Shown: positions 18,250 through 26,665, counted from the stretch's first letter. The stretch is 64,000 bases of DNA from an uncultured Bacteroidales bacterium (GCA_905234665.1 CAJOIV010000006.1:62001-126000), one strand, 5' to 3'. The notes: generated by a model not told the origin, from the sequence alone. Numbers and translations: made by a program.

Positions 18250-18783
18250 TCACAGTCTCGTTATTTTGTCCCACATATACGAATTGCCGAAGTCGTCTCT
18301 GTACACCAGCGATTCCTCGTCGACATAGGTGACGACATATTCGCGGGGGACGATGCCTCCCGTTGTTATGGGGTATTCCAGATGGAGCAGGTTGCTGTCC
18401 ATAGACCATTGGAACCGTTTACTTTCAGCGCGGGTAACATCGTCAGCCGTATCCCACGTGCGGCCATAGCCGTTGGCATCATATTCTTCATAGAGGGAGC
18501 CGTGCAGCCATCTGCCGACAAGCATCGCGGGAGAATATATGACCTTCTGCCTTCGGCTGAAGGCTTTCAGGTCTACACGAGTGGCAGTGTCGGTGTGAAG
18601 TTGATGGATGCGGCTTGCCTGTTCAGGCTTTAGCCTTGCCGTTGCCGGCACGACGATGGTGTCGGGCACATTGTCCGGGATTGTTTCCTCTGGTGACTTC
18701 TGCTTGTGATGGCAGCCCACAGGCAGGAGGCAGCCAACGGCAGCCACAATAATCCATAACCTATAACCGATAACCTTCTTCAT
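18250..18783 (-). CDS. Small lipoprotein of unknown function
   Basis: 177 residues. Lipoprotein signal: MKK, hydrophobic YRLWIIVAAVGCLLPVG, then Cys with HHKQ after it. The mature part has no recognised domain but is rich in aromatic strands (VGRWLHGSLYEEYDANGYG, YVVTYVDEESLVYRDDFGN). The start overlaps the stop of the upstream transglutaminase-like gene (ATGA), so the two are cotranscribed. The VIGYRLW part of the signal is encoded by a tandem of GGTTATN words, a repeat type usual between genes. Confidence 0.7.
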   Translation of the reverse strand: MKKVIGYRLWIIVAAVGCLLPVGCHHKQKSPEETIPDNVPDTIVVPATARLKPEQASRIHQLHTDTATRVDLKAFSRRQKVIYSPAMLVGRWLHGSLYEEYDANGYGRTWDTADDVTRAESKRFQWSMDSNLLHLEYPITTGGIVPREYVVTYVDEESLVYRDDFGNSYMWDKITRL

Positions 18784-20261
18784 AGGCGGACAATCTTGGC
18801 CTTGGCGTTCTTGAACTGGGGCATCGTCATGCCTACGGAGGCACCAATATAAGTGGGGTCGCAGATGACATATTTCTTCCCGTCGATGGTGAAGTAATCG
18901 CCGTCCACCTCGTCGGTGAAGCATACCGCCGTGCCGAGGTGCCCTGTCCAATGCACCAGCACCACCTCCAGCCCCAGCAGGTCGCGCACTAGGATGCTGT
19001 AGAGGATAGAACGGTCCTCGCAGTCGTTCTTGGGGTAGTAGAAGCTCTCGTCGCCGAACAGGGGACGTTCATAGCCGAACTGGTCCTGGTCGGTTGCATA
19101 GTCGAAAGCCGTCTGCACGAAGTCGAGCAGCATGTGGGCGGCCTTCTTCTGACTCTTGCCCTTGATTTGTGACCGCAGGACGGGATAGAGGGCATCCTTC
19201 ACCTCGGGACTAAGAGAGGCGTTGGCATAGCACTCCCATGACGACGAGACAGGGTAGTCGCTCAGGAAGTCTATCAGACTTTTGTTCACCCTGACTTCAA
19301 CCTTGAGGGTGCCGAATTGCTTAGCCTCGAAGGTGCGTTTTGCTGAAGGAGAAGAGGTGAGTGCGGGCAACTCATTCATCACGATGCTGGCCACCTGTTC
19401 CTTTGGAAAAGCCACCTTGCAGACCTCCACGCTGCCTGTTGCTTGCTTGTCGAGGACGTAGTAGTGGGTGTCGTCGATGGTGATGTACGAGTAGTTGTAG
19501 ATGTCGTGGTCGAAGGGGACGAGCAGCACTAGCCGTCCGTCGCTCTTGGCAATGCGCACCTTCATGCCCGACTGGGTGAGGAGGTACATCTGCAGCAGCA
19601 CGGCCTCGTTGCTGTTTTGGGCCGGCAGCAGCCGCTCGCTCATGTTCTTCAGCAGGCGGATATAGCCCCAGTCGGAGAGGTGCAGTTGGCTGCGCTGCTC
19701 CAGGCAGTCGTGCAGCAGCCCGTCGTACTTCTCAGCCGAAAGGGCCTTCCATGCCTCCGCGATGCTCTTCTCACTCAGGGACGGAAGGGTGAACCTCAGA
19801 TTGTCTGAGGCGTGGACAATGCAGGGGGTGTTATACAGGGCGAACTGAATCGTCGGCGTGGTGGGCGCGGGCTCGGGAATATTCTCTTCGGGTACGGGAG
19901 GTGGCGGCACTTGTCGGGGTGAGGGAACCACAATAGGCGTGGGCAGGGGTGTGGCCTCCGGCAACTTGTCGGGTGCTACCTGAGGTGCCCGTTTCGGCTT
20001 GGGCTGTGCGGGCGGTTTCTCTCCTTTGCTCACCCGCATGGCCTCCCAAGCCTCCTGCATATAGCGGGCATAGTCCTCGTTGGCCTTCTTGCGGAATGCG
20101 GCATACTCTGCCATCGCCTTCTTCTTTTGTGAGGCATACTGCCCCATAGCCTGCCGTTTTGCGGCCTCGTACTTCTCCCGCTCAGTCTGTGCCGACACCG
20201 TGCCGGCCATCAGGAACGCGAGGATGATTATTGCTGCGTGTTTCATGTTTGTTGTAGACAT
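18780..20261 (-). CDS. Exported transglutaminase-like cysteine protein
   Basis: 493 residues. Signal peptide (MKHAAIIILAFLMAGTVSAQ) from the ATG at 20246; an ATG five codons earlier is also possible. A Lys/Ala/Glu-rich coiled coil (about 25-75) and a proline-rich linker come first, then a long central domain. The C-terminal part carries a transglutaminase-like triad: Cys in YYPKNDCEDRSILYSILV, His in VHWTGHLGTAV and Asp in VICDPTY. It probably cleaves or links peptides at the cell surface; the substrate is unknown. Confidence 0.75.
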   Translation of the reverse strand: MSTTNMKHAAIIILAFLMAGTVSAQTEREKYEAAKRQAMGQYASQKKKAMAEYAAFRKKANEDYARYMQEAWEAMRVSKGEKPPAQPKPKRAPQVAPDKLPEATPLPTPIVVPSPRQVPPPPVPEENIPEPAPTTPTIQFALYNTPCIVHASDNLRFTLPSLSEKSIAEAWKALSAEKYDGLLHDCLEQRSQLHLSDWGYIRLLKNMSERLLPAQNSNEAVLLQMYLLTQSGMKVRIAKSDGRLVLLVPFDHDIYNYSYITIDDTHYYVLDKQATGSVEVCKVAFPKEQVASIVMNELPALTSSPSAKRTFEAKQFGTLKVEVRVNKSLIDFLSDYPVSSSWECYANASLSPEVKDALYPVLRSQIKGKSQKKAAHMLLDFVQTAFDYATDQDQFGYERPLFGDESFYYPKNDCEDRSILYSILVRDLLGLEVVLVHWTGHLGTAVCFTDEVDGDYFTIDGKKYVICDPTYIGASVGMTMPQFKNAKAKIVRL

Positions 20262-20280
20262 TATTTGTGTTAATCATCAA

Positions 20281-20328
20281 AAATAATTACCTCAAAAGGT
20301 AATTATTTCAAAAAAAGTTGTACCTTTG
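20281..20328 (+). promoter_or_regulatory. Operator palindrome and promoter of the XRE gene
   Basis: Perfect inverted repeat AAATAATTACC (20281-20291) / GGTAATTATTT (20298-20308) with a 6-bp loop, followed by the -7 box TACCTTTG (20321-20328). The palindrome covers the expected -33 region, so binding would block the promoter. It lies between two divergent genes and may control both. Confidence 0.8.
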
Positions 20329-20356
20329 CATCTGAGAAACAAACAACTTTTGACTT

Positions 20357-20626
20357 ATGAGCAAGATTTCTGACCTTTTCAACGAATGTGAGGCATCCAC
20401 TCCGCAAGACATAAAGCAGCGCGTCGACTGGTCATTCCAGATTGCCGACAAGATTGACGGCATACTGAAAGCGCGCGGCATGTCGCAAAAGGAATTTGCC
20501 AAGCAGATAGGCCGCTCTGAAGCTGAAGTATGCCGTTGGGTTGGCGGCACGCACAACTTCACTTTGGCAACCCTTGCCAAAATCTCTGCCGCCCTAGGAG
20601 TGCCGCTGATTAGTATTGCTGGATGA
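20357..20626 (+). CDS. XRE-family helix-turn-helix regulator (HigA-like)
   Basis: 89 residues. Helix-turn-helix at about 45-75: MSQKEFAKQIGRSEAEVCRW, then NFTLATLAKISAALGVPL. The N-terminal arm (TPQDIKQRVDWSFQIADKI) is the type seen in HigA-like antitoxins of this phylum, but no toxin gene lies on either side. It probably represses its own promoter through the palindrome at 20281-20308. Confidence 0.85.
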   Translation: MSKISDLFNECEASTPQDIKQRVDWSFQIADKIDGILKARGMSQKEFAKQIGRSEAEVCRWVGGTHNFTLATLAKISAALGVPLISIAG

Positions 20627-20684
20627 GAGGACGGGGTCATTGACAGTTCATTATTTTTGAAATTGAGCCATCCACTTCGTCTAT

Positions 20685-21491
20685 TTACATGAAGGGGAAA
20701 TAAAGTTCAATGGTTTTACAGGCAGAATGGTATCCTACTGTAGAGTATAAATCCAACTCTCTTAGGCTTCGGGTGTATCTATCAAGTGTATAAATGTCAG
20801 GATTAATAATACCAGTAATAATAGTAACGTCTCCGGGTGAGAGTGTACCACTAGTTGGTGAAATGGATGTGAAGATATCAAAGGTATGCCGTGTGTATGT
20901 AGGAATTGTTCCTATTATTGTGTCTCTTTCTCCTGAAATATAACATAATTTGTGCAAGTTCCAAGACGCATCTTGGGCTGTACCATTATAAAGTTTTATG
21001 GCAATTGTCGAAGTATATTTCGGTATGACTATTTGATTCCCGATAGGATTCCCATTAATATCGGTAATTGTCAATTCTTCATTCATGTATGAAGAGACTT
21101 GCATGTAAACATCGATTTCGGTTGTCTGATTATTCTTGACAACAAAAGAGCGACCATTGGATACCCTTAACCCATCTATATACATCCATCCCCATTCAAA
21201 CCCTTCTCTCTGTACATCAACCGTATACTTCCCTGCTTTAACTTCTGAGAAACAGAACGTACCATCGGATCCTGTTACAGCCACCTGTGGAGATTGGGCA
21301 CCTGTAGGATCTACAATTGAGACCCTAAATCCTTGCCCTCCTGCATTACTCCGGACACATCCATTGATGCCCCCAGGCAATTCAGCATCCGACTGTTCTG
21401 CCTTTTCTGTGCATGCCACGAAAATACACATTACCGCCGCCCCAAGTAGGAAACTTGAATATTTTATTGTTCTTTTTATTGAGATTCTCAT
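20685..21491 (-). CDS. Lipoprotein with carboxypeptidase-regulatory-like domain
   Basis: 268 residues. Lipoprotein signal ending VMCIFVAC, mature start CTEKAEQ. Residues about 40-125 form a carboxypeptidase-regulatory-like beta sandwich (GINGCVRSN, GSDGTFCFSEVKAGKYTVDVQREGF). The C-terminal half is strand-rich and unassigned. Last gene of a seven-gene minus-strand operon of related lipoproteins; AT-rich compared with the core. Confidence 0.75.
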   Translation of the reverse strand: MRISIKRTIKYSSFLLGAAVMCIFVACTEKAEQSDAELPGGINGCVRSNAGGQGFRVSIVDPTGAQSPQVAVTGSDGTFCFSEVKAGKYTVDVQREGFEWGWMYIDGLRVSNGRSFVVKNNQTTEIDVYMQVSSYMNEELTITDINGNPIGNQIVIPKYTSTIAIKLYNGTAQDASWNLHKLCYISGERDTIIGTIPTYTRHTFDIFTSISPTSGTLSPGDVTIITGIINPDIYTLDRYTRSLRELDLYSTVGYHSACKTIELYFPFM

Positions 21492-21505
21492 ATTAATGAT
21501 GATAT

Positions 21506-22510
21506 TTAAAAGTCGTTGAAAATAAAAGGTTGAACATTACCATAGATGATAGTATTATTTGTCCCATATTTAACCCATGTCCTTACATAATAGGTAACAG
21601 GTCTTCCTGGATTTTCATCCCAACAACCCCACCATGTATATGTATACTCTCCTAATCCACTGCCAGGAATTTCTATATTACTATCACTCATTGTTGGCAC
21701 AGTATTGGTAGAAGACCAACAAAATCCCCGTTTCGTATAGGGGGGATAACCCACATTGGTTATATTTCCATGAAACATATTTCTGTAAGGTCCATCAGTT
21801 CCGTCGGGTTGTGTGACAGGTAGGGTTATAACCACGGGAGGGTTCTCTTGTCCTGTAGCCCGTATTGTCAACACATTATTTCCATTGTTGGACTTGATAT
21901 ACAAACTGGTAGTATTTACTCCTGCCACCAATTTTGTTCGGTCAATCTCGACAGTAACGGTAATTGTCTGCCCAGGGGATATCGTACTTGGTATTGATGA
22001 TACTGATTTTATCCACACACAGGAATAGTCAATACTACAACGAATACTCACTGTTCCATTATTAAAGATATTAAATGACCTAACAACAGAAGAAGGATCG
22101 CTGCCAAAATCAATATCACTAATAGCGTTACCATTCATGTCAGTGATGGCGAGTTTGACTTGCTGTTTTTTTATTTGAACATCGCGTCGCATTCGACCTC
22201 CGTCTTTTACTTTAATAATAAAGTCATCCACCAAGTCTTCATACTCTGCCTTGGATACGGTTATATGGTAATTCCCATCCTCAATATCGGAAAACTCATA
22301 CTCCCCGTCGTATCCTGTCAGCGTAGTCTCGCTACCAGGAAGCAATGACACATTCGCATCAGAAATAAGTTCGCCTGTCATGTAGTCGGTAATTCTGCCG
22401 TAAATGGATCCTTTTCTTAACTCGAGTGTGCTATTTCCCTCCTTTTCACTACACCCAATAAACGACATAAGAAATATGAACGACAAAGCGAATGATTTCA
22501 TTTTTTTCAT
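21506..22510 (-). CDS. Lipoprotein with carboxypeptidase-regulatory and BACON-like domains
   Basis: 334 residues. Signal ending FLMSFIGC, mature start CSEKEGN. Residues 32-115 are a carboxypeptidase-regulatory-like domain (GSIYGRITDYMTGELISDAN, LTGYDGEYEFSDIEDGNY). Residues about 118-215 look like a BACON-type Ig fold (FNIFNNGTVSIRCSIDY, VWIKSVSSIPSTISPGQ). The C-terminal part has an FN3-like strand pattern (KRGFCWSSTNTVPTMSDSN). Close paralogue of the next gene upstream. Surface carbohydrate binding or adhesion is a guess from the folds. Confidence 0.75.
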   Translation of the reverse strand: MKKMKSFALSFIFLMSFIGCSEKEGNSTLELRKGSIYGRITDYMTGELISDANVSLLPGSETTLTGYDGEYEFSDIEDGNYHITVSKAEYEDLVDDFIIKVKDGGRMRRDVQIKKQQVKLAITDMNGNAISDIDFGSDPSSVVRSFNIFNNGTVSIRCSIDYSCVWIKSVSSIPSTISPGQTITVTVEIDRTKLVAGVNTTSLYIKSNNGNNVLTIRATGQENPPVVITLPVTQPDGTDGPYRNMFHGNITNVGYPPYTKRGFCWSSTNTVPTMSDSNIEIPGSGLGEYTYTWWGCWDENPGRPVTYYVRTWVKYGTNNTIIYGNVQPFIFNDF

Positions 22511-22528
22511 GGTAATAACTATTTTAGT

Positions 22529-24106
22529 TTATGGAATATATATTGTGACTTGATTTCCATATCCTGTACCATACCGTGTGGTAGCATAGGCTCTAATATA
22601 CAGCGTTCCACTATTCGAAGGCATGGGTATATATGAAGTATACGGACCACTGCCAGAGTCATCGTCTGTATGTTGAAATGACGAAGACAAATCTGGATTA
22701 GGGCTAAATCCATAACATACACCTTTGCTGTAAACGAATGTTCCTTGGTCATCAGTCACATCGCCACCGGTCATAATATAATCATCGTAATAGTACTCGA
22801 CAAATGAAGCCGAAGCGGTGGTTACTGTTGGGATACCCGACATGGTGGTAAATGTTCTTTCTTGTCCATATGTTGTTTCAAACTCATTCGTGGCATACGA
22901 CCTCACCCGATAGGTGGTATTTGGTTGCAACGGATATAGCATCCCTGAGATCGGTCCTTCCCCAAAACCAGATGTGGCTTTAGAATCGTTGATGGTTGGA
23001 GTATGGCTGATGCTCCAGCATAGTCCCTTTTCAATAATATCGCACCCATTGTCATTCGTCACTTCGCTATATCCCATCACGGCAGTCGGGTCCATATTCT
23101 CTATGGTAGTGGCACCACATATCGGTAAGCATGACATCGTTGAAAAAGTCCTCTCCGTGCTATACCCTGTTCCCAAATTGCTGATGGCGAATGCTCTTAT
23201 GCGATATGTTGTATTGTGTTCAAGATTCAGTATGGTATGATTGAATGTGCCCGAGCTTGGACCAAGATGAACCACACCGTCGCTTATCGAAGGCGTATGG
23301 TTTGCACTGTAGCAAAATCCGCAGTCGGTAATACTTCCACCATTGGCATTCACTATGCGACCTTCGCAGTGTGCTGTCGTGGACGTAACATTATTCACTT
23401 GTGAGAGTTGAACCTCCGGGGGATTTCCTGAAGCGCTGGTGGCTGTAACTCTAAGTTCCGCACTTCCATGTCCAGTGGAAATGTTCAGAATGGTTGAGTT
23501 CTGCCCTATGGCCAAAAGAGTGCGGTTGATGTTCACTGTGACAGGCACCGTCTGTCCTGGTGTTATTACGTTAGGAAGCGAAGAAACAGAAGAAATCCAG
23601 TTACATTCATATATCACATCACAATGGACGGACTCGGTACCTTCATTGAATATTTTGAACGACTTTGTCACCAATGAAACATCCGACCCAAAGTCCAGCG
23701 TTGTCATGACGGCACCGTTCATATCGACAATCCGGATGGTTGCAGGCATTCTTTCTATCTGCGCATCCCGACGCATCCTCTTGCCGTTCTTCACATGAAT
23801 AACATAGGGGTCTTTCAATGTCGTATATTCCGCCTTGGAGACGGTAATTGAATAATCTCCGTCCTCCAAGTCAAGGAATTCATACATACCATCAAATCCC
23901 GTCAACGTTGTTTCCCCGCCAGGTCGTAAAGATACATTTGCGTTGCCAACAGGTTCTCCTGTCGCATAATCTGTTATTACGCCATAGATGGCACCAGTTT
24001 TCTCAACAATAGGTTCTTCCGTCTTTTCTGTACAGCCATACCAAGTAAAGCTAACAAAAATCATTGCTATAATAATAAATGCAATTCCTACGAACTTCTT
24101 CTTCAT
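22529..24106 (-). CDS. Lipoprotein with carboxypeptidase-regulatory, BACON-like and FN3-like repeats
   Basis: 525 residues. Signal ending SFTWYGC, mature start CTEKTEE. Same order as its downstream paralogue: regulatory domain (GAIYGVITDYATGEPVGNAN), BACON-like domain (FKIFNEGTESVHCDVIYEC), then three FN3-like repeats marked by C-Y/W-S-x-x-HTPxIxDS and by TTYRIRAFA / TTYRVRSYA / TLYIRAYAT. The repeats suggest a long, surface-exposed stalk. Confidence 0.78.
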   Translation of the reverse strand: MKKKFVGIAFIIIAMIFVSFTWYGCTEKTEEPIVEKTGAIYGVITDYATGEPVGNANVSLRPGGETTLTGFDGMYEFLDLEDGDYSITVSKAEYTTLKDPYVIHVKNGKRMRRDAQIERMPATIRIVDMNGAVMTTLDFGSDVSLVTKSFKIFNEGTESVHCDVIYECNWISSVSSLPNVITPGQTVPVTVNINRTLLAIGQNSTILNISTGHGSAELRVTATSASGNPPEVQLSQVNNVTSTTAHCEGRIVNANGGSITDCGFCYSANHTPSISDGVVHLGPSSGTFNHTILNLEHNTTYRIRAFAISNLGTGYSTERTFSTMSCLPICGATTIENMDPTAVMGYSEVTNDNGCDIIEKGLCWSISHTPTINDSKATSGFGEGPISGMLYPLQPNTTYRVRSYATNEFETTYGQERTFTTMSGIPTVTTASASFVEYYYDDYIMTGGDVTDDQGTFVYSKGVCYGFSPNPDLSSSFQHTDDDSGSGPYTSYIPMPSNSGTLYIRAYATTRYGTGYGNQVTIYIP

Positions 24107-24118
24107 ATTATTTATAAT

Positions 24119-24532
24119 TTAAATTGCGGCATCTTGTTGTACCCTCATACCTTCGACTACTGTCATTGTCACTGATTTACTATAAGGGCTATAACCACTG
24201 GCAATAATGTACAAAGAGTATATGTTATGAATTTCATTAATCAGATTCTCTGTAATAACACAATGCATCTCATATTGACCATCCATTCCTGTGACAGCAG
24301 AACCAATACTGCCATTAGGTGTAGATGACCCAACAGAAGATGGGTAGGTAGATGTATGTAACGATACCTCTGCACTTCGCACGGGTTCTCCCGTATAATG
24401 ATCCACTATTGTGCCATAAACCACAAATGAGATACCATCATCTGCTGTCTTTTCTGGCGTACAGCCATACAAAACAAAGGTGCATAAAGACACAATTGCC
24501 ACTATTATTGTCAAAAATGTATTTTTTTTCAT
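24119..24532 (-). CDS. Small lipoprotein with carboxypeptidase-regulatory-like domain
   Basis: 137 residues. Signal ending FVLYGC, mature start CTPEKTA. One regulatory-like domain (FVVYGTIVDHYTGEPVRSAE, TGMDGQYEMHCV, YIIASGYSPYSKSVTM). The start overlaps the stop of the gene upstream by 4 bp. Part of the seven-gene operon. Confidence 0.72.
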   Translation of the reverse strand: MKKNTFLTIIVAIVSLCTFVLYGCTPEKTADDGISFVVYGTIVDHYTGEPVRSAEVSLHTSTYPSSVGSSTPNGSIGSAVTGMDGQYEMHCVITENLINEIHNIYSLYIIASGYSPYSKSVTMTVVEGMRVQQDAAI

Positions 24533-24864
24533 AATGACCTCTTCATTACAAGGCTAACAATAGTTGTCTCCCCTGCATTGACGTTGACTATCTTGCGATT
24601 AGCGGAGTAACCTGTTTGTTGGACTGTGACAGTGTATTGCTGGGCTTCAAGTTCTGTATATTCAAATTGACCATCCATTCCCGTGTATGTATTCTTTGAT
24701 GTCGGACTGAGTGTGACAAGCGCATTCTGAATAGGACTACCAGTATCATAATCTATCACTGTTCCGCTGATATTTCCGTTAAGGTTGTACTGAGTCTTTG
24801 TGCATGCACTGAACATTAACGGCAATGCTGCACAGAGCAAAAGTATAGTAATTATTTTCTTCAT
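24529..24864 (-). CDS. Small lipoprotein with carboxypeptidase-regulatory-like domain
   Basis: 111 residues. Signal ending LPLMFSAC, mature start CTKTQYN. A single regulatory-like domain fills the rest (GTVIDYDTGSPIQNALVTL, TGMDGQFEYTELEAQQYTV). It is the shortest member of the five-lipoprotein series and overlaps the next gene by 4 bp. Confidence 0.74.
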   Translation of the reverse strand: MKKIITILLLCAALPLMFSACTKTQYNLNGNISGTVIDYDTGSPIQNALVTLSPTSKNTYTGMDGQFEYTELEAQQYTVTVQQTGYSANRKIVNVNAGETTIVSLVMKRSL

Positions 24865-24877
24865 CTTGTTGTTCGTT

Positions 24878-25648
24878 TTAAAAGTTAATATTCAAGGCCA
24901 AACCAAACTGATTGGGTGAGGCATAGGGCGCAAATACCATTTCCGTATTGCCGACCTTCACATATCGAGCACCCTTTGTGGCAGATGCATCAATAATATT
25001 CCAGATATATACGGCAGCGGCAGCACCAATACAGATATTACGAACGTTCTGCCACATGTTGGCATTATCCGTATATGTGGCAAGAATTTTTACATTGTGG
25101 GTGCTGCCAAGAAGGTTTACATAGCTTGCTCTCATACTTTCAGCCACTATGATGCCGCCCACACAGGCCACTTCTCCAGCAATAAAAAGGACACCTTTTG
25201 TCTTCTGTCCTTTGTGTAATTGTTCCATGCCAGGCACAAATGCCCTTGCACTGAACGGATACTCATCAGTGACATACACAGGCTCATACGGGTTGTCGGG
25301 ATGCTTGGCCGTCTGAGTCAGTATGTACACGACATAATCGCCATTGGAAAGGTGTTCCACGTATTCATCGAGTATCCGAGATTTCACCACCAACTCACCA
25401 GACGTGGTTATTTGTCCGTTGACAACCGTTGCCGAGGCACCGGTTGCCAAATCCCGTTTGCGTATAATCTCCGACGCAGCCTTGTTTCGTGCTTCTTCAA
25501 CGGTTTTTGCTCTACCGGAAGCAGTTTCCAAATAAGAATTACTCAGTTCTTGGAAGTAACCAGCTTTCCATAGAGGATCTTGTGCATAGGTATTTGTTGT
25601 GAGAAGAAGAAATACACCTACACAAAAGATATATAAACGATTTTTCAT
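24878..25648 (-). CDS. Exported protein with LPP20-like N-terminal region
   Basis: 256 residues from ATG 25648 (signal MKNRLYIFCVGVFLLLTTN, cut after YAQ). An upstream in-frame ATG lies within a perfect 36-bp palindrome and is not favoured. Residues 22-110 resemble LPP20-type domains (SNSYLETASGRAKTVEEARN, then a strand-rich part with YVVYILTQTAKH). The C-terminal half has two hydrophobic stretches (GVLFIAGEVACVGGIIVA and NICIGAAAAVYIWNII), so it may be membrane anchored. Second gene of the lipoprotein operon. Confidence 0.6.
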   Translation of the reverse strand: MKNRLYIFCVGVFLLLTTNTYAQDPLWKAGYFQELSNSYLETASGRAKTVEEARNKAASEIIRKRDLATGASATVVNGQITTSGELVVKSRILDEYVEHLSNGDYVVYILTQTAKHPDNPYEPVYVTDEYPFSARAFVPGMEQLHKGQKTKGVLFIAGEVACVGGIIVAESMRASYVNLLGSTHNVKILATYTDNANMWQNVRNICIGAAAAVYIWNIIDASATKGARYVKVGNTEMVFAPYASPNQFGLALNINF

Positions 25649-25662
25649 ATTCATTATATCTA

Positions 25663-25698
25663 TGGCTAAAGAGGAAGAAATTTCTTCCTCTTTAGCCA
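25663..25698. repeat. Perfect 36-bp palindrome between operon genes
   Basis: TGGCTAAAGAGGAAGAAA (25663-25680) is followed at once by its exact complement (25681-25698). There is no T run, so it is unlikely to be a standard terminator. As RNA it would form an 18-bp hairpin, with the few bases needed for a turn taken from its centre. It could stabilise or separate the first gene's message. Confidence 0.85.
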
Positions 25699-25710
25699 AA
25701 TCAGATTATA

Positions 25711-26325
25711 TCAGTCCTTATTAATATAGTTGTCTCGACGGTTCAAAAGGCCTTCCAATGCCTCATCGGATTGTTTGTCAAAATCCTCCATCTTGGTTTG
25801 TGCACTGAGTGTTTTGTCTTTTGCAATAGCATCTTTTAATGCATTGTTTAGATCTTTCAGTGAGATCACTGCTACATATTTACATGTATGCATTCCTCTA
25901 TCGGTTGTTTCGGGGACAACAAAACACTCTCTGATTCTGCCTCGCATGCCTTGTGTAACCTGATTAAATTTATCCGTGAGGGTACTAGCATACACATCAT
26001 CTGTCGCCTCGTTGGTTTCTGAATACGAAAGTCCTTTTGCAATACGTTCTACGTAGGATTCCATTTTTTCAATTAATTCTTTATTTGCCTCATTTCTAGC
26101 TTTGGTTCTGGCAATTTGTGGGCTTTTCCCACTCTGACCATATCCTTCAGCTGTCATCCATTCGTCATTGTCAACGCATCCACCCATCTCGCTAACATTG
26201 TTAATCATTGCTTCACCTCTCTGCTCTCGCAGTTTTTTCAATTGTTCTGGTGTTTGTGCCGACACAGTGTTGATGGTCATCATTCCCATGAGCATTGCTG
26301 CTCCAATAAACATTACTTTTTTCAT
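25711..26325 (-). CDS. Exported LPP20-like protein
   Basis: 204 residues. Signal peptide 1-23 (MKKVMFIGAAMLMGMMTINT, cut after VSAQ); no lipobox. The central region (WMTAEGYGQSGKSPQIARTK, then ARNEANKELIEKMESYVERI) fits the LPP20 pattern, in which a Ser/Gly strand is followed by an Ala/Arg/Glu helix, and a later strand (YVAVISLKDLN) completes the fold. Function is not known. First gene of the operon, 63 bp downstream of the structured leader. Confidence 0.65.
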   Translation of the reverse strand: MKKVMFIGAAMLMGMMTINTVSAQTPEQLKKLREQRGEAMINNVSEMGGCVDNDEWMTAEGYGQSGKSPQIARTKARNEANKELIEKMESYVERIAKGLSYSETNEATDDVYASTLTDKFNQVTQGMRGRIRECFVVPETTDRGMHTCKYVAVISLKDLNNALKDAIAKDKTLSAQTKMEDFDKQSDEALEGLLNRRDNYINKD

Positions 26326-26387
26326 TTTTTGTAAAATTTAAATGTTAATAATTTTTGTGGATTAATACTTATTGAATTCTATACAAT

Positions 26388-26544
26388 AAAAAAATCGTGG
26401 ACTCTTCTTATTAACCTTGAGGTGTTCCACGACCTGTGCTCCATAAGTAAAGCCCACGATACAATCATGGGCGTTTACTGCTTTACATCGGAGCAACTTG
26501 ATGATTGTGGAACTTTTCAAGGTTATCCGTAAGCGTAAACGCTT
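26388..26544 (-). ncRNA. Structured leader RNA with exclusive antiterminator and terminator folds
   Basis: Read on the minus strand. A long hairpin pairs 26517-26525 with 26412-26420 (9 bp) and 26507-26513 with 26424-26430 (7 bp), with inner stems GGAGCA/TGCTCC (26490-26495/26437-26442) and AGTAAA-GCCCA/TGGGC-G-TTTACT (26446-26479). The same 3' strand (26426-26432) can instead pair with 26395-26401 (7 bp), followed by a run of seven U (26394-26388), a terminator. A small hairpin AAGCG/CGCTT lies at 26531-26544. This is attenuator or riboswitch architecture upstream of the lipoprotein operon, or a small RNA of about 240 nt. It matches the plan of the element at 4442. Confidence 0.65.
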
Positions 26545-26634
26545 TCGTCTATGTCTTAATGTTTTTCTCTATCTGTTTCTTGTTGTGTGTGTTTGGTTGT
26601 TTCTATACGTGCAGTAAGGCTGCGTTTATCGGTG

Positions 26635-26665
26635 CAAATATACGAACTTTTTCCGATATGGCAAA
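26635..26665 (-). promoter_or_regulatory. Promoter of the structured leader and lipoprotein operon
   Basis: On the minus strand TTTG (26662-26665), a 19-bp spacer and TATATTTG (26635-26642). The following leader has GAAACAGATAGAG and AAGACATAGACGAAAGCG, similar to the R1-R3 leader words. Confidence 0.85.
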
